A stretch of 49,969 bases of DNA, taken from assembly GCA_026224975.1 (NCBI GenBank), contig JAMFRW010000032.1:1-49969 (forward strand), in the 5' to 3' direction. The first letter of the stretch is position 1. Each line of letters starts with the position of its first letter. The stretch comes from Rhodoferax sp. (GTDB lineage Bacteria; Pseudomonadota; Gammaproteobacteria; Burkholderiales; Burkholderiaceae_C). Position numbers and translations under genes: made by a program. Shown piece after piece: positions 7,141 to 16,066 of the stretch. The notes under the pieces were generated by a model. The model was given only the letters and a program-made list of their open reading frames with translations. It was not told the DNA's origin and searched no databases.

Positions 7141-9450
7141 ATGAGCCAACTTCCTTACGCCGAACTTCGGATCGTCGAAGCCAGTGCAACGCTGTCCGGC
7201 CGCCTCGTGGGCCTGTTGTTCGCCGACCAGGGCGCGCAGGTGCGCTGCTCGAACGGCCATGCGCGAACCGGGAACGAGGCCGATGCCTACCTCGACCGCG
7301 GCAAGCAACTTGTGCCGCTCGCGGCCCTCGCCGAGACCGATGATGCCGATGTGCTGATCGTCGACGGCGATGCGCGCATGCCCCGGCGTCCGTCGCAGAT
7401 CGTGCTGCGCATCATGGCCGCGTTGCCCGGCGACGAAGACTATGGCCACCTGCCGGCGAACTGCAGCGAAGACCTGCTGAGCGCCACGCTCGGCTTCTTC
7501 ACCGACATGGCCTTGACGGGCCCAGCGCTAGGCCGGCCGGTGATCTACAGCCCGCTGCCGGTGAGCTCGGTCTACACCGGCGTCAACGGTGCGGTCGCAC
7601 TCGGCGCCGCTTTGGCGCAGCGCCTGCGCACCGGCATCGGCTGCGAGATCGCCGCGTCGCGGCTGGCCGGCGGCCTGTCGGCGATCGGCGCGCTGGCGGT
7701 GACCAACGCGGGCCTGCCGCCGCACCTGGCGCCATCGCCGCGGGCACCGCTGTCGGCGGAGAAGCAAGCGCAATTCACCGCGATACTTGGCGAGGCGGCG
7801 AGCGACGAGTCGCGGCGCTCCTGGCTGGAGCACCGCATGATCCCGTTCGGCGTGCCCTACCGCGCAGCCGATGGCCGCATGGTGATCCTCATCAACGGCG
7901 TGAATCGCCTGGCAACCCGCAGGCTCTACAAGGCGCTCGGCATCTGGGATCAGTTGCTCGCGGCCGGCCTCGTCGACATATCGCCCTACACGCCCGAATC
8001 GCTGGCCGTGCGCGGCCGCAACCTGGCGGATTCGCCGACCCTCGATTTCGCCAGCGCCTCGCTCGTGGCCGAGTTGCTCGAAGAGATCATCGCGACCAAA
8101 CCCGCCGCCGAGTGGGAGCGCGAACTGTGCGGGCTCGGCGTGGCCGCCGCCAAGGTGATGAGCTTGCAGGAGTGGCTGAACGACGACGAGGCACGCCGCG
8201 CGGGCTTGACGACGACGGTGGGCGATCGACCCCAGCTCGGCCGCGCCGCATGGCTCGCGAGCGCCCGGCCTTACCCACCGCTTGCAGCCCATGCAGACCA
8301 TGCCATAGGCGACGCGCACAACACCGCCGCGTCGCCGATCGGCGCCTCGCCCGAGAACACTGCCCGCCCCCTCCAAGGCCGCATCGTCGTCGACCTGACC
8401 AACGTGATCGCCGGCCCCAACTGCGCGCGCATGCTCGGGGAGCTGGGCGCCACCGTCTACCGCATCGAGCAGCCCGACCCCAGCCACCCGCCGATCGCGA
8501 TGACGATCTGGGGCGCTGAGGCCGGCGCGGGCAAGCAGAGCATCATTCTCGACATCCTGAAGCCCGAAGGCCAGGCGGTGCTGCATGCGCTGCTGGCACG
8601 TGCCGATTTCGTGGTCGCCAACAAGTCCGACGCGCAGTGCCAGCGCCTGGGCATAGCCGCAGAGTCACTGCATGCACTGAACCCCAGAGCCATCCTGGTT
8701 CAACTCACCGCCCATCACGGTGAGCGCATGGGTGCGCGCCACGACTACCCCGGCTACGACCCGACCGGCCAGGCGATCACCGGGATCATGCTGCGTTTCG
8801 GCACGGCGCAATGCCCGACCTACCACGGGCTGGCATCGTGTGTGGACTACCTCACCGGCTACCTCGCAGCCTGGTCGGCGGTGACGGCACTCTATGCGCG
8901 CGAGCGGCGCAGCGACGGCCATGGTGACTGGGCCCAGACTTCGCTGACGGCCGCTGCATCGCTGATGCAACTGCTCTTCCAGTTCGAAGAGCCACCGGCG
9001 AGCGCCTGCGGGCCGCACGCCACCGGCACGACGGCAGGCTGCAGAACCTATCGCGTCACCGACGGCTGGATCTTCGCGATGGGCGACAGCGACCTCACCG
9101 CCCTGCTGCAAGGCCACACGGTCGCGTCGGCGCTGGCCACCTTGGCCGAACGCAGCATCCAAGCCATCCGCGTCAACACCGTGCGCGAACTCGCCGCTCG
9201 CCACCGCACGCAGCCCTCGCGCACCATCCACTTCCAGGCGATCGACCAGGACGGCTGGCGCACCGAATGTTTCGTGCCGACCTGGTTCTGCTTCGACGGT
9301 GCGGTGCCCGAGTCGAGACAACCCGCAGTTCGCATCGGTTCATCGGCCGACGCGGTCTTGCGAAGCATCGGCATGTCGGCCCTGGCGCTGGAGCAGCTCG
9401 AAGCCGGTGGCGCCGTTGGAAGACCCGAGTGGGCAAATGCGACTCGCTAA
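7141..9450 (+). CDS. Fused double CaiB/BaiF-type (class III) CoA-transferase
   Basis: A 769-residue protein made of two CaiB/BaiF units in tandem, each near the normal single-unit size. The second unit begins around residue 413 (VVDLTNVIAGPNCARMLGELGA), the textbook opening of the family, and keeps an aspartate in SCVDYLTG where the catalytic Asp that carries CoA is expected. The first unit opens weakly (LRIVEASATLSGRLVGLLFADQGAQV) and at the matching site reads VSSVYTG without an acidic residue, so it is probably inactive or structural. Class III enzymes move CoA between carboxylic acids; the substrate is unknown. It may share control with the SMP-30-like gene 84 bases downstream. Confidence 0.85.
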   Translation: MSQLPYAELRIVEASATLSGRLVGLLFADQGAQVRCSNGHARTGNEADAYLDRGKQLVPLAALAETDDADVLIVDGDARMPRRPSQIVLRIMAALPGDEDYGHLPANCSEDLLSATLGFFTDMALTGPALGRPVIYSPLPVSSVYTGVNGAVALGAALAQRLRTGIGCEIAASRLAGGLSAIGALAVTNAGLPPHLAPSPRAPLSAEKQAQFTAILGEAASDESRRSWLEHRMIPFGVPYRAADGRMVILINGVNRLATRRLYKALGIWDQLLAAGLVDISPYTPESLAVRGRNLADSPTLDFASASLVAELLEEIIATKPAAEWERELCGLGVAAAKVMSLQEWLNDDEARRAGLTTTVGDRPQLGRAAWLASARPYPPLAAHADHAIGDAHNTAASPIGASPENTARPLQGRIVVDLTNVIAGPNCARMLGELGATVYRIEQPDPSHPPIAMTIWGAEAGAGKQSIILDILKPEGQAVLHALLARADFVVANKSDAQCQRLGIAAESLHALNPRAILVQLTAHHGERMGARHDYPGYDPTGQAITGIMLRFGTAQCPTYHGLASCVDYLTGYLAAWSAVTALYARERRSDGHGDWAQTSLTAAASLMQLLFQFEEPPASACGPHATGTTAGCRTYRVTDGWIFAMGDSDLTALLQGHTVASALATLAERSIQAIRVNTVRELAARHRTQPSRTIHFQAIDQDGWRTECFVPTWFCFDGAVPESRQPAVRIGSSADAVLRSIGMSALALEQLEAGGAVGRPEWANATR

Positions 9451-9534
9451 GCCGCACCACCGCGCGTAGCATGCCCGCGGGCACCGCAACGACGGCGCCT
9501 CCTGCCTTTCGAACAATTCCAATGGAGACGACAA

Positions 9535-10767
9535 ATGCTGAAACAAGAGATGTCAGTTCGGGATCCGGATGAATCGACCATGCGCCGCCAATTGCTGCGC
9601 GGCATGGGGGCTGCGATCGGCGCGGCCGTGTTGGCGCCGGGCCTGGCGCGTGCGCAGGCTGGCAAGCCTGTGGCGCCACCCAGCACGGTCACCAACCCGC
9701 CGCGAGACTTCGGCCCCAACGGTGCGCCCACCACCTACTTCACCGACCCCGATGTGCTCACCGTCGATCCATCGTTCGATGGCCTGCGCCAGCCCAACGC
9801 GGCGATCCAGCGGCTGTGGACGGGAGCGCTCTGGTCCGAGGGGCCGGCGTGGAATTCGGTGGGCCGCTATCTCGTGTGGAGTGACATTCCCAACAACCGC
9901 CAGATGCGCTGGCTGGAAGACGACGGCCATGTGAGCGTGCTGCGCTCGCCCTCGAACAACAGCAACGGCAACACCTTCGACTTTCAGGGCCGGCAACTCT
10001 CGTGCGAGCATCTGGGCCGGCGCGTGGTGCGCTACGAGCTGGACGGCTCGGCCACCATCATCGCCGCGATGTACAACGGCAAGCGCTTCAATTCGCCCAA
10101 CGATGTGGTGCCGCATCCCGATGGCAGCTATTGGTTCACCGACCCGCCCTATGGCGCCCAGTTGTACGAAGGCACGGTGGACGCCGCCGGTGGCCCGGCC
10201 AACAAGTCGGGGCGGCTCAATGCGCGCCTGGGGCAACCTCCCGAATTCGGCAGCTACAAGCGCGAGCTGCCGACGGCCTGCTACCGCGTCGACAAGAGCG
10301 GCACCATCACCCAGGTGTTGACCGAAGAGCAGGTACCCGACCCGAACGGCATGTGCTTTTCGCCGGACTACAAGAAGCTCTACGTCGTCAGCACCGGCCA
10401 GGGCCCGGGCGATGCAGGCCCCGGTGGCAAGGGCGACATGTGGGTGTTCGATGTGGGTGCGGACAACAAGCTCTCCAAGGGTAGCCTCTTCAACGACTTC
10501 ATGATCGACGGCGTGAAGTGCGGGCCCGACGGCGTGCGTGCCGATGTGGACGGCAACCTCTGGTGCTCCAGCAACGCCGGCCGCGCCGTGGGCTACAGCG
10601 GCGTGACCGTGTGGAACCCGCAGGGCAAGCTGATCGGGCGCATCCGCCTGCCGGAGATCTGCGGCAACATCTGCTTCGGCGGGCCCAAGCGCAACCGCCT
10701 CTTCATGGCGGCGAGCCAGTCGCTCTATGCGGTGTACACCGGCACGCAGGGCGCTTCGCCGGGTTGA
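9535..10767 (+). CDS. Tat-exported SMP-30/gluconolactonase-like beta-propeller protein
   Basis: A 410-residue protein with a twin-arginine signal (MRRQLLRGMG, then a hydrophobic run to ARAQAG near residue 42). The remainder is the six-bladed SMP-30/gluconolactonase propeller: EGPAWNSVGRYLVWSDIPNN, NGNTFDFQGR, SPNDVVPHPDGSYWFTDPPYG, DPNGMCFSPDYKKLYV and DGVRADVDGNLW carry the usual metal and active-site residues (Glu, Asn, Asp). Members hydrolyse sugar or other lactones in the presence of a divalent metal, here in the periplasm. ATG 9535 is chosen because GGAGA lies seven bases upstream; the Tat arginines follow at residue 17, leaving a longer than usual n-region. The 3' end overlaps the convergent surface-protein gene by 43 bases. 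Confidence 0.88.
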   Translation: MLKQEMSVRDPDESTMRRQLLRGMGAAIGAAVLAPGLARAQAGKPVAPPSTVTNPPRDFGPNGAPTTYFTDPDVLTVDPSFDGLRQPNAAIQRLWTGALWSEGPAWNSVGRYLVWSDIPNNRQMRWLEDDGHVSVLRSPSNNSNGNTFDFQGRQLSCEHLGRRVVRYELDGSATIIAAMYNGKRFNSPNDVVPHPDGSYWFTDPPYGAQLYEGTVDAAGGPANKSGRLNARLGQPPEFGSYKRELPTACYRVDKSGTITQVLTEEQVPDPNGMCFSPDYKKLYVVSTGQGPGDAGPGGKGDMWVFDVGADNKLSKGSLFNDFMIDGVKCGPDGVRADVDGNLWCSSNAGRAVGYSGVTVWNPQGKLIGRIRLPEICGNICFGGPKRNRLFMAASQSLYAVYTGTQGASPG

Positions 10768-13700
10768 AGCCTGCGCCGCCTCGCGGCGCCGATGATGACC
10801 AAAAGCCCGAGCAGCGCCATCGCGGCGGTGGCGGGCTCTGGCACGGCCGCCGCGGTGAAGGCGAGTGCGCCGTTGCCCAAGGCGAAGCTGCCTGCGGCGC
10901 CGCTGAAGCTGAAGTCATGCGAGCCGAAGCCGACGAGGCTGTCGAAGTGGATGAGGTCGTAAGAGGTGCCGGCGACGATGCCGAAGTCGACCAGGTCGAT
11001 GACGAACGGCCCATCCGCGCCGCGCTTGAGCGTGTGCACGTTCAGATGATCACTGCCGGCCGAATCGGCGCCGAGCACCAGGCGTACGATGCCGCCGCCG
11101 TCCCAGGTCAGGCTGTCGCGCAAGGTGAGCGTTACCGGGTCGCCGGGTGCGATCGTGCCGCCTGCCCGCAAGGTGACGGGGCCGTCGACGAAGCCGCTGC
11201 CGGCGAGCGTGCCGCCGCGTTCCACGATCACGGGCCCGCTGCCCGTCGCCGAGCCGCTGGTATTGGCCACGACCAGCTTGCCGCTGCTGTCGGTGAGCCC
11301 ATCGCCGATGCGGGTGCCGCCGGTGTAGGTGTTGCTGCCGGTGAGCGTCAAGGTGGCGCCGCCGCGTACGGCGAGCGAACCCCCGGTGCCGTCATCTCGG
11401 ATCAGGCCCGAGAAGCTGGTGCGCGCGCCGGCGCTCCACACGGTGAGGTTCTTGCCGCCGAGGTCGACGGTGCCGCCGCCTTCGAGCGAGCCGATGGCCA
11501 CGCCCGGGAGGGCCGTGGCCAGCGCGCTGATGTCCAGCGTGCCGGCATTGGCAAGGCCCGCGCCGGAGCCGAGCACCACGCGCGCCGTGTTTGCGTTGGT
11601 GAAGCCGGCGAAGTGGATGCGCCCGCCCGCGCCACCGCCCGTGCCGGCCTCGGCGGTCAAGGTCGCGTTGCCGGGGCTCGCGCTCCCTTGGAACGAGACC
11701 AAGCCACCGATGTCGCTGGCCGATCCTGCCCCCTTCGCCGTGATGTTGGCGCTGCCGGCGCTGGCGCTGTCGACGAAGCGCGTGGTGCCCGCCGCATCGA
11801 AGCCGCTCGAACCGCGCGCGCCGGCATGGTTGACGATGACTGCGCGTTCGGCGGTCGAGCTGTTGTTGAACTGCGTGGCGCCGCCGTCCTCGTTTGCCAG
11901 GCCACCGGCGTTGGTGATGGCCGCATCACCGGCGCCGCTGGTCGCGAAGAAGTTGGTGAGGCCGGCGCCCGAACCCGCGCCGTTGGTGATGGTGGCGCGC
12001 GCAGCCGTGCTGTTCGCGACGAAGGTCGTCTGGCCACCGATCGCGAGGCCGCGCGCCGCGCCGGAAGACCCGCCCTGGTTGGTGATGTGAGCCTCGCCGG
12101 CGCTGGCGATCTGCGTGGTATCGGCGCCCTCGAAGTTGAGCGCCCCGCCGCGCGTCTCGCCTGTGCCCAGCGTGATGGTGGCTCGCGCTGCGGTGGAGGC
12201 GCCGCCGAAACGCAAGGCGCCCGAGCCGCCGCCGGCGAAGGCGTTGCCGACAACGTCGAAGTTGGCATCTGCCGCTGATGATGTGCCGGCGAAGCTCACC
12301 GAAGCCGCTTCGGGCCCGAGCACGTTGTTCATGTTCGAGCCTTCGACCGTGAACTGCGCGCCGCCTGCCGTCGACCTGTCATTGAAGAACACCCTGCCCC
12401 CCGAAGCCCCCAGAACGGTTGCACCGCGCGCGCTCAAGGTCGCAGTGCCCGCAGAAGCATCCGCGTAAAACACCGCGAACCCGCCCAGCGCGCCGGCCAC
12501 GCCGCCACCCGCCATCACGATGGAGGCGGCACCCGCCGATGCCGTGCCCTCGAAGCTCGTGCCGCCGCCGAACGCACCGGTCGCCCGGCCGCCGAAGTTG
12601 GTGATGTGCGCGCTGCCGGCAACGGCGCGATCGCGGAAGACTGTCGTCGCGTTGTCGGAGGTGAAGAGGCCGCCCTGGTTGTCGAGGTTCGTGCGCTCGG
12701 CGCTGGCATCGCCCGAGAACGAGGTGCTGCCACCCTGCCCGCCACCAAGACCCAAGGTTGCGTTGTTGGCGATGAAGGCCGTGCCCGCGCCGGCGTGGCC
12801 GCTGAAGCGCGTGGCGCCGCCGACCGTGCCCGTCACCTCGCCGGCGGCGTTGACGATGGTCGCGCCGCCCGCGCTGGCGCTGCCGGAAAAGTCGGCCGTG
12901 CCGCCGAAGGCGCCGGCCACGCGGCCGCCCTGGTTGTGCAAGCTGGCACCCGCCGCGGTCGCCCGGTCGGCGAAATACACCGCGCCGCCCAGCACGCCCG
13001 TGGTGCTGCCGCTGTTGGACGTGATGTCAGCGTTTTGGGCACTGGCCTGATCGCGAAAGAAGCTCGCGCCGCCCGTCGCGCCGGCGATCGTCGCGCCTTC
13101 GTTGACCAGCGCCACCTGCCCGGCGAGCGAGCGGTTGCGGAACTCGGTGGTGCCGCCGAACGAGCCCGCCTCGGCGCCCTCGCCTTGCACGGCGTTGGTG
13201 ATGAGCAGCCGCGTGCCACGAACGAAGGCGTCGTCGAAGAACACCGTGCTGCCACCGCCAGCGCCCGCCACGGTCGATCCGACGTTGATGATCGGAACCA
13301 GGCCCAAGCTCGCGTCGATGCCGCTGCTGTCATGGCTGGCGCGGTCGCGGAATTCGAGTCGCCCGCCGTTGAAGCCGGCGCCCAGCCCGGCCTGGTTGGC
13401 CGCCGAGCCGATCAGCTTGGCATCGTCGCGGAAGGTGGTGACGGCCTGCGCGTCGGCACCGAGCGACGCCGCGCCCTGGTTGACGAGGCCGACGAAGACC
13501 GAGGCGCTCGCCTGGCCAGAAAACGTGAGCCGCCCGCCGGCGCCGCCGCCAGTGCCGGCCAATACGTTCAGCGTGCCATCGGCCCGGGCCAGATCGCCGA
13601 AGCTCGCCCGCGCGCCCGAGGCGCCGAGCGACGTGCCACCGGTGACGGTGACGCTGGATGTCCTGGTCGCCGCTGCGCTGCCGCGGAACACGATCTCGCC

Positions 13701-14300
13701 ACCCGTTGCGCCCGCGGCCGAAGCACCTTCGGCCCGCAGCGCATCGAAGCTGCTCCCGCTGGTGGCGGAGTTGTCCTGGAACACGATGTGGCCGCCGACC
13801 GCGCCCGAAGCAGCGCCGCCGACGGCCGTGATGTTCACCGGCCGGAAGTTGCCCGACGGGTCGAGGTTGATGCCCGAGCTTTTGGTGAACACGATGGAGC
13901 CGCCCGCCGCACCCGCATCGGCGAAAAATTCTTGCCGGATCGGGCCGGTGCCCGTGGTCAGGTTGCGGATGCCTGCGCCATCGAATGCCAGCTTGGCGCC
14001 ACTGCCTCCCACATGCAGCGAAAACGCGCCCGAGTCGGCTGTGAAGGCCAGCGAGCCGAAAGTGCGCGAGAGGTCGAGCACGCTTTCGAAGCGGGGCACC
14101 GCGCCGCCGAATTCCAGGTCATCGGCATCGAGCGGCACGCGCGAGGCGGTCCAGTTGTCGGCATCGCTCCATAGGGCGGATGCGCCGGCGCCGGTCCAGC
14201 GCAGCGTGGCCGCGAAGGGCGAGGCGACAGGCGTGAGCAGCAAGCACGAGACCACGGCGTACCCTGCCGCGATTCGCTTGAAGCGATCGTTCGATGACAT
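10725..14300 (-). CDS. Large repeat-built surface protein with autotransporter-type beta repeats and PEP-CTERM signal
   Basis: A 1191-residue exported protein. Residues 1-31 form a signal peptide. Nearly all the rest is Gly/Ala/Ser/Thr-rich and built from repeats; between about residues 405 and 645 the period is 28 residues with the pattern GGxxxFxxxASAGxAxIxNxGG, as expected for a right-handed beta-helix. Around residue 990 an autotransporter-associated strand repeat occurs (LTGSNTYTGGTRIGDG). Near the end VPEP (1153-1156), a hydrophobic helix and RRRR (1174-1177) form a PEP-CTERM sorting signal, recognised by an exosortase encoded elsewhere. There is no outer-membrane barrel. A 14-residue tail after the arginines is unusual. 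GGAGG precedes the ATG at proper spacing. Confidence 0.85.
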   Translation of the reverse strand: MSSNDRFKRIAAGYAVVSCLLLTPVASPFAATLRWTGAGASALWSDADNWTASRVPLDADDLEFGGAVPRFESVLDLSRTFGSLAFTADSGAFSLHVGGSGAKLAFDGAGIRNLTTGTGPIRQEFFADAGAAGGSIVFTKSSGINLDPSGNFRPVNITAVGGAASGAVGGHIVFQDNSATSGSSFDALRAEGASAAGATGGEIVFRGSAAATRTSSVTVTGGTSLGASGARASFGDLARADGTLNVLAGTGGGAGGRLTFSGQASASVFVGLVNQGAASLGADAQAVTTFRDDAKLIGSAANQAGLGAGFNGGRLEFRDRASHDSSGIDASLGLVPIINVGSTVAGAGGGSTVFFDDAFVRGTRLLITNAVQGEGAEAGSFGGTTEFRNRSLAGQVALVNEGATIAGATGGASFFRDQASAQNADITSNSGSTTGVLGGAVYFADRATAAGASLHNQGGRVAGAFGGTADFSGSASAGGATIVNAAGEVTGTVGGATRFSGHAGAGTAFIANNATLGLGGGQGGSTSFSGDASAERTNLDNQGGLFTSDNATTVFRDRAVAGSAHITNFGGRATGAFGGGTSFEGTASAGAASIVMAGGGVAGALGGFAVFYADASAGTATLSARGATVLGASGGRVFFNDRSTAGGAQFTVEGSNMNNVLGPEAASVSFAGTSSAADANFDVVGNAFAGGGSGALRFGGASTAARATITLGTGETRGGALNFEGADTTQIASAGEAHITNQGGSSGAARGLAIGGQTTFVANSTAARATITNGAGSGAGLTNFFATSGAGDAAITNAGGLANEDGGATQFNNSSTAERAVIVNHAGARGSSGFDAAGTTRFVDSASAGSANITAKGAGSASDIGGLVSFQGSASPGNATLTAEAGTGGGAGGRIHFAGFTNANTARVVLGSGAGLANAGTLDISALATALPGVAIGSLEGGGTVDLGGKNLTVWSAGARTSFSGLIRDDGTGGSLAVRGGATLTLTGSNTYTGGTRIGDGLTDSSGKLVVANTSGSATGSGPVIVERGGTLAGSGFVDGPVTLRAGGTIAPGDPVTLTLRDSLTWDGGGIVRLVLGADSAGSDHLNVHTLKRGADGPFVIDLVDFGIVAGTSYDLIHFDSLVGFGSHDFSFSGAAGSFALGNGALAFTAAAVPEPATAAMALLGLLVIIGAARRRRLQPGEAPCVPVYTA
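10773..10789. terminator. Short GC hairpin just after the SMP-30-like gene
   Basis: GCGCCGC (10773-10779) and GCGGCGC (10783-10789) form a perfect seven-pair stem with a three-base loop, five bases after the SMP-30-like stop. There is no T-tract. It lies inside the convergent surface-protein gene, at the codons for its arginine cluster, so it may be a coincidence of codon use. Confidence 0.3.
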
Positions 14301-14417
14301 CCCCAGCCTCCCCTGGCAAGGGCGTCCGCCCGCCTGCGTGCATTAAAGACCGCCGCGGCGTTCGGCGCGAGCTTCTTTGTAGGGGGATGGCGTGTGAGGG
14401 GATGCTGGAAGGGTCGC

Positions 14418-15161
14418 TCAAGCCGACGGTGAAACGCGCGCCGACAGTTCCTGCAAACGCTGGTGCGCCGCGCCGTCCCACACCACCGGCCACTGGTTCT
14501 TGGCGTGCAGGTAGTGGTGGGTGAAGACCTCGAGATAAGCCTCCAAGGTTCGCTCGGCCAGGTGGTCGCCTGCGAGGTTCAAGCACAGCGCCGCCACCTC
14601 GCTGGTGCAGAAGTGATCGTTGCGGCGCGAGCGGCGCAGCTGGTATTGCGAGATCTGATCGGGCTGCAGGCTGAGCACCGGAAATCGATTGAGGTAAGGG
14701 CTGCGCCCGAACATCTTGCGCGCTTCGGCCCAGGTGCCATCGAGCAGGATGAAGAGCGGGCGTTTGCCAGCAACGTCTCCAGCGCCGTCGACGCTGTGCA
14801 CCACCCGCTCGGGCGCCACGTACTCGCCGGGGAACACCACATACGGCTGCCACTGCGGATCGGCGAGCAGGGTCAGCAGCGCGGGGTCGGTCTCGGTGCG
14901 CGCCCAGCCGAAGGCAAAGGTGTCGGCCACCACGTCGGCAACCAACCAGCCGGTGTTGCTGGGCTTGAGCGGTTCGATGTCGGCCATCAACAGGCACATG
15001 CCCGCACGCGTGGGCACCGAGGGGCGCAACGCACACATGCAATGGCTGGGCACGAGCCTGCACCCCGCGCAGCGTTCACGCTTGAAGCCACCGCGGGCGA
15101 GAAAAGGCTTGGCACTGCGCGCCAGGCGGGCGGCGCGCAGCAGGGAAACGGCGTGGGGCAG
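14418..15161 (-). CDS. DTW domain protein, tRNA-uridine aminocarboxypropyltransferase
   Basis: The protein carries the DTW-family core LLDGTWAEARKM (the DGTW variant of the name-giving motif) and downstream RRNDHFCTSEVAAL. DTW enzymes transfer the aminocarboxypropyl group of S-adenosylmethionine to a tRNA uridine (acp3U). The family's N-terminal cysteine cluster is present as CAGC then CMC (CxxC-x6-CxC), but the first conventional start, GTG 15053, lies inside this cluster and would remove its first half. The frame is open back to 15191, with only CTG codons (15173, 15161) available; related proteins would start at the position of CTG 15161, so I use that. It lies eight bases after the preceding gene, likely the same operon. 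Confidence 0.75.
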   Translation of the reverse strand: MPHAVSLLRAARLARSAKPFLARGGFKRERCAGCRLVPSHCMCALRPSVPTRAGMCLLMADIEPLKPSNTGWLVADVVADTFAFGWARTETDPALLTLLADPQWQPYVVFPGEYVAPERVVHSVDGAGDVAGKRPLFILLDGTWAEARKMFGRSPYLNRFPVLSLQPDQISQYQLRRSRRNDHFCTSEVAALCLNLAGDHLAERTLEAYLEVFTHHYLHAKNQWPVVWDGAAHQRLQELSARVSPSA

Positions 15162-15169
15162 GAAGGCGT

Positions 15170-15982
15170 TCAGGCAGCATCCAACGCGTCGTCACCCAGG
15201 GTCGCGGCATTCGATGCCGTCTCGTCGAAGGTGCCGTGCATCGCCGCCATCAAGGCATTGTCCAAGGCCATCGCCATGTAGACGTAGCTCGACTGGATGG
15301 CGCGCCGCACCTCGGCGATGTCTTGCGCGCTCGGTGCGTGGCCGAGCAGGGTCGAGACGATGTCGAGCGCTTCCCACGGGTGCGTGTCGTCGTACTCGGC
15401 ATGAACCTTCAACCAGCGCATGGCGGGCACGCGCACTTCGGCTGGCAGCGATTGGGCGTAGGTGTCCTTGGAGCAGACCACACACGACCATTCGCCGGTC
15501 GCGCCTTCGACGGCGTAGTTGGTGGCGGCGATGGCGACGGCCAACTTGCCCTGGTCGCAGATATACCAGCACCAATGGGCCAGGGCCTGCAGGCCTTCCA
15601 TGTCGGCGCCGGTGCGCAGGTCGTTCAGGGTCAGGCCGGCAGAAGCGGCCCAGGTGGCCCAGTGCTCGGCATGTTTTTGTTCGACGCGGATGTTCTGGAT
15701 GAGGTAGCGGCGCGCCATGTCTTCGCCCACGCTGTCGCCGTAGCCGATCTTCTTCAGGTTCATCGACATGAAGCGCGGAAACTGCTCGATCGTCGGCCAC
15801 ACGCCCGCCATGAAGCGGCGCATCGCCAGCAGCGGCAACTTGCCCTCACGCATCATCGCGAACAGTTCGTGGTCGACCACGCGCCGTTTGTGGGGCGCGG
15901 TTTCTCGAACGACGCGCTGCACCCAGACGGGGTAGCTGCCGATGCTTTTCAGATCGCCGGTGCGACGGAATTCGTTTGACAT
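15170..15982 (-). CDS. Haem-oxygenase-fold iron-containing redox enzyme (TenA/PqqC-like)
   Basis: A 270-residue, all-helical soluble protein that looks like the TenA/PqqC/haem-oxygenase-fold group. Putative metal ligands are present in helices: VEQKHAEHW around residue 110, NYAVEGATGEWS near 155 and KVHAEYDDTHPWEAL near 190, the pattern seen in haem-oxygenase-like di-iron oxidases. No pqq genes surround it, so a PQQ biosynthetic role is not supported. The frame is open to 16027, but ATG 15982 with GGGAG upstream is the better start (MSNEFRRTG). The tRNA-modifying gene follows within ten bases. The exact reaction is unknown. Confidence 0.75.
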   Translation of the reverse strand: MSNEFRRTGDLKSIGSYPVWVQRVVRETAPHKRRVVDHELFAMMREGKLPLLAMRRFMAGVWPTIEQFPRFMSMNLKKIGYGDSVGEDMARRYLIQNIRVEQKHAEHWATWAASAGLTLNDLRTGADMEGLQALAHWCWYICDQGKLAVAIAATNYAVEGATGEWSCVVCSKDTYAQSLPAEVRVPAMRWLKVHAEYDDTHPWEALDIVSTLLGHAPSAQDIAEVRRAIQSSYVYMAMALDNALMAAMHGTFDETASNAATLGDDALDAA

Positions 15983-16066
15983 GAGACTCCCAACGGTTGT
16001 GAACGACAAGCATGAACAAAGTCGCACAAACCGTGCCTGAGTGCCGCGGAATCTGGTCGCTTCGAA

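Noticed and set aside
10518-12278. A 586-codon plus-strand frame inside the repeat protein gene
   Set aside because: Ala/Gly/Arg-rich, no start signal, and the opposite strand encodes a signal peptide, regular repeats and a PEP-CTERM end.
12360-13090. 84-base periodicity resembling a repeat array or CRISPR
   Set aside because: The repeats are degenerate at the DNA level and follow codon frame; they reflect the 28-residue protein unit.
15170-15982. Assignment as PqqC, suggested by the nearby PQQ-type enzyme elsewhere in the window
   Set aside because: No pqqA, B, D or E genes are near, and the fold alone does not show PQQ synthesis.
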